NCBI RefSeq assembly: GCF_007004665.1 | Contig: NZ_ML660058.1 | Coordinates: forward strand, 124,001 to 188,000 | Direction of reading: 5' to 3' | DNA: 64,000 bases | Origin: Denitrobaculum tricleocarpae | Lineage (GTDB): Bacteria; Pseudomonadota; Alphaproteobacteria; Kiloniellales; Kiloniellaceae | Part shown: in pieces, positions 9,135 through 19,592 of the stretch | Layout: each line of letters opens with the position of its first letter | Numbering within the stretch: the first letter of the stretch is position 1 | Position numbers and translations under genes: made by a program | The notes under the pieces: model-generated | What the model was told of the DNA's origin: nothing | What the model saw: the letters and a program-made list of their open reading frames with translations, nothing else | Database searches by the model: none

Positions 9135-9496
9135 GATTTTCCGACTTTTCTTATTTGCGCAGAGACCGGCTTGACACAGAGACCGGCAGCCCGGCTCAAG
9201 GTCGGTCTCCGCCGATCTTTACCGCACAAGCATAACGGCAGACACAGCCTAAGCAAAATTCCTTCTCTCACACAGAGGCCGCGAGTGAGACATCATTCGC
9301 TGTTGCGGGGGCAATTTCAAGTAATAATGAGACGCGTTCGCAATATTTAAGCTTTTGATATTAAGCATAAAATTTCGTGAGTTTAAAAAAGTTGACCATA
9401 TGGTCAGAATTTGACTAACCTTTTTGCCAACAACAGGGCCGGGCAAAAGTCCGGCCACAAGAATACGTTTGAACAGAGACATACTGGGACCGAAAG
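9135..9496. promoter_or_regulatory. rutR-preT divergent control region
   Basis: A 362-bp stretch without a gene. It is AT-richer than its surroundings from about 9300 and holds the RutR operator at 9392. The preT start at 9497 has only a weak upstream GGGACCGAAAG. No small ORF with a good ribosome site is visible. Confidence 0.6.
9392..9407. promoter_or_regulatory. RutR operator
   Basis: TTGACCATATGGTCAG matches the RutR consensus TTGACCA-NN-TGGTCAA at every position but the last. It lies 90 bases before the preT start, and the neighbouring divergent gene encodes a RutR-type TetR. A partial second TTTGAC follows immediately (9410-9415). Confidence 0.88.
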
Positions 9497-10843
9497 ATGA
9501 CGGCTTCTGCTGATATCCAGGCAGGACGGCTGCGTCCTGATGATTACGTCGAAAACTTCAACGATGTACATCCGCCGCTCGACCGCAAACGTGCAGTGAT
9601 CGAAGCGTCGCGCTGCTACTACTGCTACGATGCGCCCTGTGTCGAGGCCTGTCCGACGGGCATCGATATTCCGAGTTTCATCCGCAAGATCGCGACCGAC
9701 AACGTCAAGGGGTCTGCGGTTGATATCCTGAGCGAGAACATTATGGGCGGTGCCTGCGCACGGGTCTGCCCCACAGAGATTCTCTGCGAGGGGGAGTGCG
9801 TCCGCAACACCCAGGAAGAAAAGCCGGTCAAGATCGGCGAGCTGCAGCGCTTCGCCACGGACCGGCTGTTCGAAAGCGGTGCGGAAGTCTTCGAGCGTGC
9901 GCCCTCCAGCGGGAAGACGGTCGCCGTTGTCGGCGGCGGTCCCGCCGGTCTCTCGGCGGCGCACCGGCTCTCGATGCTGGGTCATGACGTCGTGGTATTC
10001 GAAGCGCGCGACAAGGTCGGCGGTCTGAATGAATACGGCATCGCCGCCTACAAGGTGCCGCATGATTTCGCGCAGCGGGAAGTGGAGTTCATTCTCTCGC
10101 TCGGCGGCATCGAACTGCGGTGCGGTGAGGCGATCGGGAAAGACTTTTCTCTCAGTGACCTGCGCCGTGACTATGATGCAGTGTTCCTCTCCATGGGCAT
10201 GGCCGGGGTCAACGCGCTGGGGCTTGAAAACGAAGACCTGGCGGGTGTTGTGGATGCGGTCGATTACATCGCCGAGCTGCGCCAGAGCGGAGATCTCTCG
10301 AAGCTTCCCGTGGGCCGCAAGGTCGTGGTGATCGGCGGCGGCAACACGGCCATCGACATCGCCGTTCAGACCAGGCGCCTGGGCGCGGAAGATGTCACGC
10401 TGGTCTACCGGCGCGGCAAGGAGAACATGAACGCCACCTGGCACGAACAGGACTTCGCCCAGCTCAACGGCGTGAAGATCAAACACTGGGCCCAACCGGC
10501 CAGACTGATCGGCAAGGACGGGCAGGTGAAGGAAATCGAGTTCGAATATACGCAGCTCGACGACAACGGCCGCCTGATGGGAACCGGCGATCACTTCACG
10601 CTGCTGGTGGACCAGGTCTTCAAAGCGATCGGACAAACCTTTGTGCCGACGCCATTGGTGAATGGTTCAGCCGATGTGCTCGAACTGAACGGCGGCCGGA
10701 TCGCGGTCAACGAAGACCGTCAGACCTCGCTGCCGGATGTCTGGGCCGGCGGTGACTGCGTGACCGGAGACGACCTGACAGTTGTGGCGGTTCAGGACGG
10801 TAAGGTTGCCGCCGCGGCCATCGACCGGAAGCTGCGCAGTTAA
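9497..10843 (+). CDS. preT: NAD-dependent dihydropyrimidine dehydrogenase subunit PreT
   Basis: A 448-residue flavin/iron-sulphur subunit. With PreA it forms the NAD-dependent dihydropyrimidine dehydrogenase that interconverts uracil/thymine and their 5,6-dihydro forms (reductive pyrimidine catabolism). The N-terminal [4Fe-4S] domain is visible at residues ~38-110 (CYYCYDAPCVEACPTG and CARVCPTEILCEGEC). The FAD-binding GGGPAGLSAA follows at ~150, the NAD-binding VIGGGNTAID at ~277, and the C-terminal GGDCVTGDDLTVVAVQDGK closes the FAD site. It is cytoplasmic, first gene of the operon preT-preA-amidohydrolase-ABC transporter, under the RutR operator. Confidence 0.95.
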   Translation: MTASADIQAGRLRPDDYVENFNDVHPPLDRKRAVIEASRCYYCYDAPCVEACPTGIDIPSFIRKIATDNVKGSAVDILSENIMGGACARVCPTEILCEGECVRNTQEEKPVKIGELQRFATDRLFESGAEVFERAPSSGKTVAVVGGGPAGLSAAHRLSMLGHDVVVFEARDKVGGLNEYGIAAYKVPHDFAQREVEFILSLGGIELRCGEAIGKDFSLSDLRRDYDAVFLSMGMAGVNALGLENEDLAGVVDAVDYIAELRQSGDLSKLPVGRKVVVIGGGNTAIDIAVQTRRLGAEDVTLVYRRGKENMNATWHEQDFAQLNGVKIKHWAQPARLIGKDGQVKEIEFEYTQLDDNGRLMGTGDHFTLLVDQVFKAIGQTFVPTPLVNGSADVLELNGGRIAVNEDRQTSLPDVWAGGDCVTGDDLTVVAVQDGKVAAAAIDRKLRS

Positions 10844-10945
10844 AAACCGGGCGGCTGAAAAACGACGCTGCCGTCAAGTGCAATTCGTTAAGAAACTTTA
10901 TTAACAGGTGGCTCCAAGGGGCTGAAAAATATAGGAGAGGTCGAG

Positions 10946-12223
10946 GTGGCTGATCTTCGTTGCAACATTGCCGGCGTGCAATCTCCCAATCCCTTCTGGC
11001 TGGCGTCTGCGCCGCCGACCGACAAGGAATACAACGTCGTGCGCGCCTTCAAGGCGGGCTGGGGCGGCGTGGTCTGGAAGACCCTGGGCGAGGATCCGCC
11101 GGTGGTCAACGTCTCCTCCCGCTACGGCGCGGTGAACTACAACGGCACCCGCATGGCCGGCTTCAACAACATCGAGCTGATCACCGACCGGCCGCTGGAT
11201 GTGAACCTGCGCGAGATCAAGCAGGTCAAGCGTGACTGGCCGGACCGGGCCATGGTCGTTTCCCTGATGGTGCCCTGCGAAGAGGAAAGCTGGAAGCGCA
11301 TCCTGCCGCTGGTGGAAGACACCGGAGCGGATGCGGTGGAGCTCAACTTCGGCTGCCCGCACGGCATGTCCGAGCGCGGCATGGGCTCTGCGGTCGGGCA
11401 GGTGCCCGAGTACATCGAGATGGTCACGCGCTGGTGCAAGAAGTACACGCGCATGCCGGTTTTCGTGAAGCTGACCCCGAACATCACCAACATCCTGCAT
11501 CCTGCGCGCGCGGCGAAGGCAGGCGGAGCGGACGCGGTCTCGCTGATCAATACCATCAATTCCATCGTGACCGTCGATCTGGACGCCATGGCGCCGACGC
11601 CCATCGTTGGCGGCAAGGGCGCACACGGCGGCTACTGCGGCCCGGCGGTGAAACCGATCGCCCTGAACATGGTCGCTGAAATCGCCCGCGATCCGGAGTG
11701 CGGGGGCATTCCGATTTCCGGCATCGGCGGCGTGAGCAACTGGCGCGATGCCGCCGAGTTCATTTCCCTGGGCTCGGGGTCGGTTCAGGTCTGCACGGCG
11801 GCCATGCACTACGGCTTCAAGATCGTCGAAGACATGGCCGACGGCCTGTCGAACTGGATGGACTCCAAGGGCTACAAAAACCTGGACGACTTCCGCGGTG
11901 CGGCGGTGCCGAACGTGGTCAACTGGAACCAGCTCGACATGAACTACGAGTGCGTGGCCGAGATCAACCAGGACCTCTGCATCAAGTGCGGCCTGTGCCA
12001 TGTGGCCTGCGAAGACACCTCCCATCAGGCGATCTTCGCCAAGCGCGTGGACGGTAAGCGGCACTATGAGGTCAACGTGCCGGAGTGCGTCGGCTGCAAT
12101 CTCTGCATGCTGGCCTGTCCCGTGGACGACTGCATCACCATGGTCGAGGTCGACAATGGCAAGCCTTACATGAACTGGTTGCAGGATCCGCGTAATCCGG
12201 CGAACATCAAGGCGGCGGAATAA
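10946..12223 (+). CDS. preA: NAD-dependent dihydropyrimidine dehydrogenase subunit PreA
   Basis: A 425-residue FMN-binding catalytic subunit partnering PreT. The dihydroorotate-dehydrogenase-like barrel occupies residues ~1-310 (NPFWLASAPPTDKEYNVVRA, ELNFGCPHGMSERGMG, GIGGVSNWRDAAEF). A C-terminal 2[4Fe-4S] ferredoxin domain follows at ~335-405 (CIKCGLCHVACEDTSH and CVGCNLCMLACPVDDC). The start is a GTG, decided by GGAGAGGTCGAG immediately upstream. The 102-bp gap after preT has no terminator, so the two are one operon. Length is normal for PreA. Confidence 0.96.
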   Translation: MADLRCNIAGVQSPNPFWLASAPPTDKEYNVVRAFKAGWGGVVWKTLGEDPPVVNVSSRYGAVNYNGTRMAGFNNIELITDRPLDVNLREIKQVKRDWPDRAMVVSLMVPCEEESWKRILPLVEDTGADAVELNFGCPHGMSERGMGSAVGQVPEYIEMVTRWCKKYTRMPVFVKLTPNITNILHPARAAKAGGADAVSLINTINSIVTVDLDAMAPTPIVGGKGAHGGYCGPAVKPIALNMVAEIARDPECGGIPISGIGGVSNWRDAAEFISLGSGSVQVCTAAMHYGFKIVEDMADGLSNWMDSKGYKNLDDFRGAAVPNVVNWNQLDMNYECVAEINQDLCIKCGLCHVACEDTSHQAIFAKRVDGKRHYEVNVPECVGCNLCMLACPVDDCITMVEVDNGKPYMNWLQDPRNPANIKAAE

Positions 12224-12329
12224 CCGCCGATAGCTGCAGGACGAACAAGCAAGGCCGGAAATCGGCTGAATTACAGGGATGCGGCCACTCACGCCAAGAT
12301 GAGGGCCGCGGAAAACTCGGGGACGACAG

Positions 12330-13562
12330 ATGCAGAATATGCGGGTTAACGGCGATCGCCTTTGGGACAGCCTCATGGAGATGGCCAAGATCGGCGCCAC
12401 GGAAAAGGGCGGGAACTGCCGCCTGGCCTTGACCGACCTGGACAAGGAGGGCCGCGACCTCTTCGTCAACTGGTGCAAAGAGGCCGGCTGTACGATCAAG
12501 GTCGATCAGATGGGCAACATCTTCGCCCGCCGCCCGGGCAAGGACGACAGGCTGCCCCCCGTCATGACCGGCAGTCATCTGGACACCCAGCCGACCGGCG
12601 GCAAGTTCGATGGCGTTTACGGTGTGTTGGCGGGCCTCGAAGTCATCCGCACCCTGAACGACTTCAACATCGAGACCGATGCGCCCATCGAGGCCTCCGT
12701 CTGGACCAATGAGGAAGGCTCGCGTTTCGCCCCGGCTATGGTGTCTTCCGGCGTCTTCGCCGGTGTCTTCGATCTGGAGTACGGTCACAGCCGTGCGGAT
12801 CTGGACGGCAAGACCATGGGCGAGGAGTTGGAGCGCATCGGATACAAGGGCAGCGAGCCGGTCGGTGGCCGTAAGATCCGTGCCTTTTTCGAAGCCCACA
12901 TCGAGCAGGGGCCGATCCTGGAGGCCGAAGAGAAGACCATCGGCGTGGTCACCGGCGCGCAGGGCCAGCGCTGGTTCGAGGTCACCATGACCGGTGCCGA
13001 ATCCCATGCGGGCACGACCCCCATGAACCGGCGCAAGGATGCGCTGCTCGGCGCGTCCAAGGTGGTGACGGCGGTCAACGACATTGCCATGAAGTACGCG
13101 CCGAATGCCGTGACCACGGTAGGCCTGATGCAGGTCAGCCCCAACTCGCGCAACACCATTCCGGGCGAGGTCTTCTTTGCGGTCGATCTGCGCAATCCCG
13201 AAGACGAAGCCCTCTCGGCGATGGCGGCGGAGCTGAAGGAGGTCTGCGAGAAGGTCTGCGCCGAAGATGGCCTGGAGCTGGATCTCAAGGAGATCTGGTA
13301 TTCCCCGCCCATCGCCTTCGATGCCGATTGTGTAAAGGCCGTGCGCGGCGGAGCCGAGAGCGAGAACTTCGCGCATCGCGATATCATCTCCGGGGCCGGA
13401 CATGATGCCTGCTATATCAGCCGTGTTGCGCCGACGGGCATGATCTTCGTGCCCTGTGAAGACGGCATCAGCCATAACGAGGTTGAGAATGCCACGCCGG
13501 AAGATCTGGCGGCCGGTTGCAATGTGCTGCTGCAGGCCATGGTGGCCCGCGCGACTCTCTGA
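12330..13562 (+). CDS. M20-family N-carbamoyl amino acid amidohydrolase (beta-ureidopropionase-type)
   Basis: A 410-residue zinc-dependent amidohydrolase of the hydantoinase/carbamoylase (M20) family. Metal ligands are visible in TGSHLDTQPTGGKFDG (H83, D85-D94 region), the glutamate pair of TNEEGSRFAP (E128-E129), HIEQGPILE and GAGHDACYISR. Next to preTA the expected role is hydrolysis of N-carbamoyl-beta-alanine or N-carbamoyl-beta-aminoisobutyrate to the beta-amino acid, CO2 and ammonia. By sequence alone it could also be an allantoate or N-carbamoyl-L-amino acid hydrolase. The intermediate enzyme, dihydropyrimidinase, is not in the window. Confidence 0.9.
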   Translation: MQNMRVNGDRLWDSLMEMAKIGATEKGGNCRLALTDLDKEGRDLFVNWCKEAGCTIKVDQMGNIFARRPGKDDRLPPVMTGSHLDTQPTGGKFDGVYGVLAGLEVIRTLNDFNIETDAPIEASVWTNEEGSRFAPAMVSSGVFAGVFDLEYGHSRADLDGKTMGEELERIGYKGSEPVGGRKIRAFFEAHIEQGPILEAEEKTIGVVTGAQGQRWFEVTMTGAESHAGTTPMNRRKDALLGASKVVTAVNDIAMKYAPNAVTTVGLMQVSPNSRNTIPGEVFFAVDLRNPEDEALSAMAAELKEVCEKVCAEDGLELDLKEIWYSPPIAFDADCVKAVRGGAESENFAHRDIISGAGHDACYISRVAPTGMIFVPCEDGISHNEVENATPEDLAAGCNVLLQAMVARATL

Positions 13563-13675
13563 TAAAGCTCTCGAACAAGAAAAAGCGCTCGCGTCAAAGC
13601 GGCCATCGGGCGGAAGAGGATTGATCTGGGGGACAGAGCCTGGCTGTTGCGCCGGGCCGGAAATTTGAGGTTGGA

Positions 13676-14495
<820 letters not shown>

Positions 14496-14506
<11 letters not shown>

Positions 14507-15449
14507 GGTCGCCGACCCCTCCAGCGCAGCACCCGCGGTCCGGCAGCCGGGTTTGCTGTCGCGTGTCATGAGTGGCAAGACCGGACCGGTCGCGGTCATG
14601 TTGCTGGTGATCGTTCTGATCTGGTACGCCGGTGCGGTCTACCTCAACGCGCCGCGTCTGATCGATGGCTACGAGCGCAATGATACCGAGTGGACCTTCG
14701 GGCAATTAACCGACGATGCCTGGGCGATGGAGCGGCCGATCCTGCCCGCGCCGCACCAGGTGCTGGTCGAGATGAACGACACCATCCTCGGCAAGAAGAT
14801 CACCTCGAAGCGCAGCCTGGTCTATCACTCCTGGGTCACGATTTCCTCGACCCTGCTCGGCTTTGCCATGGGCACGGCCCTGGGAATGTTGCTTGCGATC
14901 GGGATCGTACATGTGAAGGCTCTGGACAAGAGCCTGATGCCCTGGGTCATCGCATCCCAAACCATTCCGATCCTGGCCATCGCGCCGATGATCATCGTGG
15001 TCCTGGGCGCGATCGGTCTGACCGGACTGGTGCCCAAGTCGATCATCTCCATGTACCTCTGCTTCTTTCCGGTGACCATCGGCATGGTCAAGGGCCTGCG
15101 GTCGCCCGATCCGCTGCAGCTCGATCTGATGCGCACCTACAGTTCCTCGGCCTCGCAGGTCTTCTGGAAACTGCGCTGGCCCTCATCGGTGCCCTTTCTC
15201 TTTGCGAGCCTGAAGGTCGCGATTGCGATCAGCCTGGTCGGCGCCATCGTCGGTGAGTTGCCGACCGGCGCGCAGGCGGGCATTGGGGCGCGCCTTCTGG
15301 TCGGTTCTTACTATGGTCAGACGATCCAAATCTGGTCGGCGCTGGTCACGGCTTCCATCCTGGCCGGGTTGCTGGTGGCGCTGGTCGGCGTGGCCGAGAA
15401 GTTCGTCCTGCGCCACATGGGTGTGATCCATGCGGGAGGTGCGCGATGA
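14496..15449 (+). CDS. ABC transporter permease (NitT/TauT type)
   Basis: A 317-residue inner-membrane permease. Start ATG at 14496 lies inside the end of the ATPase gene; a longer open frame from 14424 would run far into that gene. Residues ~25-50 form a first membrane helix followed by a periplasmic segment (RLIDGYERNDTEWTFGQL), unlike the shortest TauC-like permeases. The BPD_transp_1 core with the EAA-like loop (LMRTYSSSASQVFWKLRWPS) follows. The end overlaps the second permease by ATGA. Confidence 0.88.
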
Positions 15450-16585
15450 CTCTGCGCATCAATTCGCTGGCGGTTTTCCTGCTCCTGGCGGCGCTGAGTG
15501 TGGTCATCGATTCGCAGCTCGGCGGGTTTACCTGGTTCAGCGGAGTCTCGGCGACAGTCGCACTGAGCATCGCTTCGCTCTGCGCGCTCTGGTGTCTCTG
15601 GAACGGACGCGGCGGCGCCCAGGCGGCGGGGGTTGCGGTCGCGGGTCTTCTTGCCGGAGCTTTTGTGCCGCTCGCCGCTATAGCGGCTGCGGCGGAAGGA
15701 CAAACCGGGTTCGAGCTGGGCGTCGGCCTTTGGCTCTATCTTTTTGCGCTCGCCTTCGTTGCCTGGCGGGCGATGGCGCTGCTCTCGGATCTGCGCGGGG
15801 CATCGCCTCAGGCCAGCACGGTTTTCGCCTTGCTGGTGCCCGCTCTTTTCGGGTTCTGGCTTCTGTACCTCTGGCAGGTTCTGGTCGAGGGGTTTGGGGT
15901 GCCGCGTGTGCTGCTGCCGTCACCGAGTGCAATCGGGGAGGTGATGGGCGGCAGCACCGGTACCATGTGGGCGGACTTTTATCAGACCTTCATCAAGTCG
16001 GTCATACCCGGTTACCTGATGGGCTGTGGTGCCGGGTTGCTGGTCGCGGTCCTGGTCGACCGCGTACCCTTCCTGCAGCGGGGCCTTCTGCCATTGGGCA
16101 ACTTCGTCAGCGCCATTCCCATCGTCGGCATCGCGCCGGTCATGGTGATGTGGTTCGGCTTCGACTGGCAGTCCAAGGCGGCGGTGGTAGTCATCATGAC
16201 CTTCTTCCCCATGCTGGTGAATACCATTGCCGGGCTGGCGGCATCGGGGCGGATGGAGCGGGATCTGATGCGCTCCTACGCGGCGAGTTATTTCGAAACG
16301 CTGCTGCTTTTGCGGCTGCCTTCGGCCTTGCCCTTCATTTTTAACGCCTTGAAGATCAACTCGACACTGGCCCTGATCGGCGCGATCGTGGCCGAGTTTT
16401 TCGGGACACCGATCGTCGGCATGGGCTTTCGGATCTCGACTGAGGTCGGGCGGATGAATGTGGACCTGGTCTGGGCGACCATTGCGATTGCCGCGCTGTC
16501 GGGGTCGCTGTTCTACGGTGGTCTGGCAATGCTGGAACGCAGCCTGACCTTCTGGCATCCTTCTTATCGGCGCAGGGGAGGGTAA
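15446..16585 (+). CDS. ABC transporter permease with extra N-terminal membrane helices
   Basis: A 379-residue second permease of the importer. It starts in an ATGA overlap with the first permease. Residues ~1-115 hold about four extra hydrophobic helices before the usual BPD_transp_1 region, which starts near LVPALFGFWLLYLWQVLVE. The coupling loop is DLMRSYAASYFETLLLLRLP near residue 275. The two permeases would pair as a heterodimer with the 13676 ATPase. The N-terminal extension is a known feature of some riboflavin/pyrimidine-type members of this family, but its role is unclear. Confidence 0.87.
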   Translation: MTLRINSLAVFLLLAALSVVIDSQLGGFTWFSGVSATVALSIASLCALWCLWNGRGGAQAAGVAVAGLLAGAFVPLAAIAAAAEGQTGFELGVGLWLYLFALAFVAWRAMALLSDLRGASPQASTVFALLVPALFGFWLLYLWQVLVEGFGVPRVLLPSPSAIGEVMGGSTGTMWADFYQTFIKSVIPGYLMGCGAGLLVAVLVDRVPFLQRGLLPLGNFVSAIPIVGIAPVMVMWFGFDWQSKAAVVVIMTFFPMLVNTIAGLAASGRMERDLMRSYAASYFETLLLLRLPSALPFIFNALKINSTLALIGAIVAEFFGTPIVGMGFRISTEVGRMNVDLVWATIAIAALSGSLFYGGLAMLERSLTFWHPSYRRRGG

Positions 16586-16654
16586 GACAAACCGGTCGGC
16601 GCCCAAAAAACGAGAGAATCGACGGAGCAACAACGAAGCGACTGGTGAAAAGGG

Positions 16655-16679
16655 CGATCCGGCACAGAAAAGCGGATCG
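16655..16679 (+). other. Intercistronic hairpin before binding-protein gene
   Basis: CGATCCG and CGGATCG form a 7-bp stem around an 11-nt loop in the 124-bp gap between the permease and the binding-protein gene. There is no T-run, so it is not a terminator. It could stabilise the downstream mRNA, raising binding-protein yield. Modest stem; low certainty. Confidence 0.4.
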
Positions 16680-16709
16680 TCATGCAGGGATAATAACAGG
16701 AGAGGTTTA

Positions 16710-17711
16710 ATGAAAAAAATTATACTGCTTGCCGCCGCGGCCGCGGTTGGCTTGTCGGCTTTTGCGGCGCAGGCTGCTGAGGAAGTGACACTACAGCTGA
16801 AATGGGTCACTCAGGGGCAATTCGCCGGCTACTACGTGGCCAAGGACAAGGGCTTCTATGAGGAGGCCGGTCTCGACGTGACCATCAAGCCGGGCGGGCC
16901 CGACATTGCACCGCCGCAGGTGATCGCCGGCGGAGGTGCCGATGTGATCATCGACTGGATGCCCTCCGCGCTGGCATCGCGCGAGAAGGGCGTGCCGCTG
17001 GTCAACATCGCCCAGATCTTCAAGTCTTCCGGCATGATGCTGACCTGCCGTAAGGATTCCGGCATCACGTCGCCCGCCGACTTTAAAGGCCGCACCCTGG
17101 GTGTCTGGTTTTTCGGGAACGAGTATCCCTTCCTGAGCTGGATGAGCAAACTCGGTCTTCCGACCGAAGGCGGCGCGGATGGTGTTACGGTCCTCAAGCA
17201 GGGCTTCAATGTCGACCCGATCCTGCAGAAGCAGGCGGACTGTGTCTCCACCATGACCTATAATGAGTATTGGCAGATCATCGATGCCGGCCTCGCGCCC
17301 GAAGACCTGCTGGTCTTCAAGTACGAGGACCAGGGCGTGGCCACTCTGGAAGACGGTCTCTACGTTCTGGAAGAGAACCTGAAAGACGAAGCCTTCGTCT
17401 CCAAGATGGCCAAGTTCGTCGCGGCTTCCGTGCGGGGCTGGGAATACGCCGCGGCCAATCCGGATGAAGCGGCTGAGATCGTGCTCGAGAACGACGCCAC
17501 CGGCGCACAGACCGAGAAGCATCAGCAGCGCATGGTGCGTGAGATCAACAAGCTGGTTGCCGGCTCCGACAAAGGCATCGGCTTCCTGGATCCCGCCGAC
17601 TATCAGCGTACGGTCGATGTGCTGCTGGGCAATGCTTCAACGCCTGTGATTACCAAGGCTCCGGAAGGTGCCTGGAGTCATGCGGTCTGGAATATTTCTC
17701 AGGGCCAGTAA
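16710..17711 (+). CDS. NMT1/THI5-like ABC substrate-binding protein
   Basis: A 333-residue periplasmic binding protein of the NMT1/THI5-like family. Signal peptide MKKIILLAAAAAVGLSAFAAQA is cleaved after ~22 residues. The mature N-terminus EEVTLQLKWVTQGQFAGYYV is the family hallmark, followed by KGFYEEAGLDVTI and WMPSALASREKGVPLVN. Relatives bind thiamine precursors, riboflavin or other pyrimidine-like rings. A strong AGGAGAGG lies six bases before ATG. It is the last gene of the preTA operon and is followed by a terminator, so the likely ligand is a pyrimidine or dihydropyrimidine; that is inference from context. Confidence 0.9.
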   Translation: MKKIILLAAAAAVGLSAFAAQAAEEVTLQLKWVTQGQFAGYYVAKDKGFYEEAGLDVTIKPGGPDIAPPQVIAGGGADVIIDWMPSALASREKGVPLVNIAQIFKSSGMMLTCRKDSGITSPADFKGRTLGVWFFGNEYPFLSWMSKLGLPTEGGADGVTVLKQGFNVDPILQKQADCVSTMTYNEYWQIIDAGLAPEDLLVFKYEDQGVATLEDGLYVLEENLKDEAFVSKMAKFVAASVRGWEYAAANPDEAAEIVLENDATGAQTEKHQQRMVREINKLVAGSDKGIGFLDPADYQRTVDVLLGNASTPVITKAPEGAWSHAVWNISQGQ

Positions 17712-17745
17712 GGTCCTGCGAGAGCAGATTTGCGATGATCCGGTC

Positions 17746-17775
17746 GAGAGGGGAAGTGTTACAGCTTCCCCTTTC
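17746..17775 (+). terminator. Rho-independent terminator of the pyrimidine operon
   Basis: AGGGGAAG and CTTCCCCT form a stem around an 8-nt loop, extended by GAG/TTC pairs, and are followed by TTTCTCTT. It lies 34 bases after the binding-protein stop codon. The rest of the 17712-18084 gap shows no gene. Confidence 0.8.
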
Positions 17776-18084
17776 TCTTGAAACCAAAGCCAGAATGCGA
17801 CTGTGCTGCACTTTAATGCATCTCAGAGCGCGAAAAATGCTTTCTCGTTGCACTCGTTGGTCGAGGCTTTCATAGTGACTGACTTATGTACCTGAGAGCA
17901 ATTCGGCTAACCCGACACTAAAAGATGGCAACGTAGAAAGACGCATCCCGTCTTGACGCGAAGCCTTTTCCGTTTCTCGATTTCACTCCTCGGCGTGGTG
18001 ATCGCAGATTCAAGTGGGATCCCTCCTGGCAAGATACGTCAGGAACAGGAATCACACTCCACCTGATTGAACAGAGCCCACCAA

Positions 18085-19026
18085 GTGCCATCGGATCAGA
18101 CCAAGACTGCCGCACCACTTGAGCCAGCCGCCGTCCCGGCGCCCCGGAACAATGTGCTGCAGGGCGTCGGCTGGATGCTCTTGACCGGTTTTCTCTTTGT
18201 TGCCGTGACGGGGATCGTGCGTCATCTGGGCTCCGACATGCCGGCGATCGAGGCGGCCTTCATCCGCTACTGCTTCGGTTTGCTGCTGATCCTGCCGGTG
18301 CTGGTCAAGCTCACCAAGCAGCGCATGGAACCGGGACTGCTGAAGCTCTACGGGTTCCGCGGGCTGGTGCACGGCATTGCCGTTATGCTCTGGTTCTATG
18401 CCATGGCCCGTATTCCGATCGCCGAGGTCACTGCCATTGGATATACGGCACCCATCTATATCACCATCGCAGCCGCGTTCTTTCTGGGCGAGCGCTTGCA
18501 GCTCCGCCGGACGCTGGCCATTCTCGTCGGTCTCGCCGGATCCCTGGTGATCCTGCGTCCGGGCTTTCAGGAGATTAACTCGGGACAGTTGGCGCAGGTG
18601 GTGGCGGCACCTCTCTTCGCCGCATCCTTCATCATCGCAAAGAAGCTGACCGACCGGGCGGATCCCTCGGCGATCGTTGGCATGCTCTCGGTCGTGTGTG
18701 TGATTGTCCTGCTGCCTGGTGCGATCCTGCAGTGGCGCGATCCCACCCTGGAAGAGCTCATGTGGCTGGCGCTGACGGCGGTCTTCGCGACCGCGGGACA
18801 CTACACACAAACCCGCGCTTTCCGGGCCGCGCCGATCACCGTGACCCAGCCTATTATGTTCCTTCAACTGGTCTGGGCGGCGCTGCTGGGCATGGCGCTC
18901 TTTGATGAGAGTCTCGATCCCTTCGTCTTCCTGGGCGGCGCGATCGTCATTGGTGCGGCAACCTATATCTCGCATCGCGAAGCCTTGGCGGCGCGTCGTC
19001 AGAAGGCGTTGGAGGCAGGCAAGTGA
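18085..19026 (+). CDS. DMT-superfamily exporter (EamA family)
   Basis: A 313-residue inner-membrane protein with ten hydrophobic segments and two EamA repeats. The first starts at GVGWMLLTGFLFVAVTGIVR and includes MLWFYAMARIPIAEVTAIGY; the second includes GHYTQTRAFRAAPITVTQP. Such proteins export amino acids, purines or other metabolites. The start is uncertain: the GTG at 18085 and a TTG at 18067 are both possible, and neither has a good ribosome site. It is followed by a short unrelated gene on the other strand. Confidence 0.87.
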   Translation: MPSDQTKTAAPLEPAAVPAPRNNVLQGVGWMLLTGFLFVAVTGIVRHLGSDMPAIEAAFIRYCFGLLLILPVLVKLTKQRMEPGLLKLYGFRGLVHGIAVMLWFYAMARIPIAEVTAIGYTAPIYITIAAAFFLGERLQLRRTLAILVGLAGSLVILRPGFQEINSGQLAQVVAAPLFAASFIIAKKLTDRADPSAIVGMLSVVCVIVLLPGAILQWRDPTLEELMWLALTAVFATAGHYTQTRAFRAAPITVTQPIMFLQLVWAALLGMALFDESLDPFVFLGGAIVIGAATYISHREALAARRQKALEAGK

Positions 19027-19086
19027 TGTGTTCACTTGGAGAGAGGTGGCGATAAGATCTTACGCCGACCCGCAAGTGGTCTCAGG

Positions 19087-19371
19087 TTAATCCAGCGCCT
19101 CGACGATGCTTTGCAACTCGCCGCTGAGGGAGGTTGCGGGAACGTCCTGACCCGCACGCCGGTACCAGTAAGCGGCGTTGGAGGCATCGCCCTCGACGCG
19201 GTGCAGATGGGCGTGCACCCAGGCGCCGGCCTTGCTGTCATCGGCCTGTGCAAGCTGGTGGGCTTTGTCCCAGTCTCCTTTGGCCTGATACCAGAGGGCT
19301 TGAAGCGGGAGGCTATAGCCGGCTGGTGGCGATGACATATCAAGCGAAGAATTGAATGCCTTCAGGTCCAC
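19087..19371 (-). CDS. Small TPR-like hypothetical protein
   Basis: A 94-residue cytoplasmic protein. It resembles a short conserved family built from two to three helix pairs like a tetratricopeptide unit (LQALWYQAKGDWDKAHQLAQ, then SNAAYWYRRAGQ). It has no signal or membrane segment. The start is a GTG at 19371 with GGGAG six bases upstream; ATGs inside are weaker. Function is unknown; TPR-like proteins usually mediate protein contacts. The 221 bp beyond its start up to the HAD gene hold no further gene. Confidence 0.68.
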   Translation of the reverse strand: MDLKAFNSSLDMSSPPAGYSLPLQALWYQAKGDWDKAHQLAQADDSKAGAWVHAHLHRVEGDASNAAYWYRRAGQDVPATSLSGELQSIVEALD

Positions 19372-19592
19372 TGTTTACTCCCAGGTTTTATCGGACGCTT
19401 TCTGCGCACTGTTCTTTCCGGCGCCACTCCTTGCTGCGTCATCCTGGTGGCGCAAGTCCGCCAGGGAACCGCAAATGAGGCGTGTGCATACAGTATCTAG
19501 GAGAGAGGGTGGGTCGTGCAAGTCTCTGATTGCAAAAGAAGACGAGGTCGGACTAATTGAAACCCATCCAATGATTGGGGCGAAATAAGCGA

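Noticed and set aside
9300-9360. Possible RutR half-sites near 9410
   Set aside because: TTTGAC alone is too short to count as a second operator.
10901-12499. 532-residue open frame antisense to preA
   Set aside because: It is a shadow of the GC-rich preA gene, with preA intact in all motifs.
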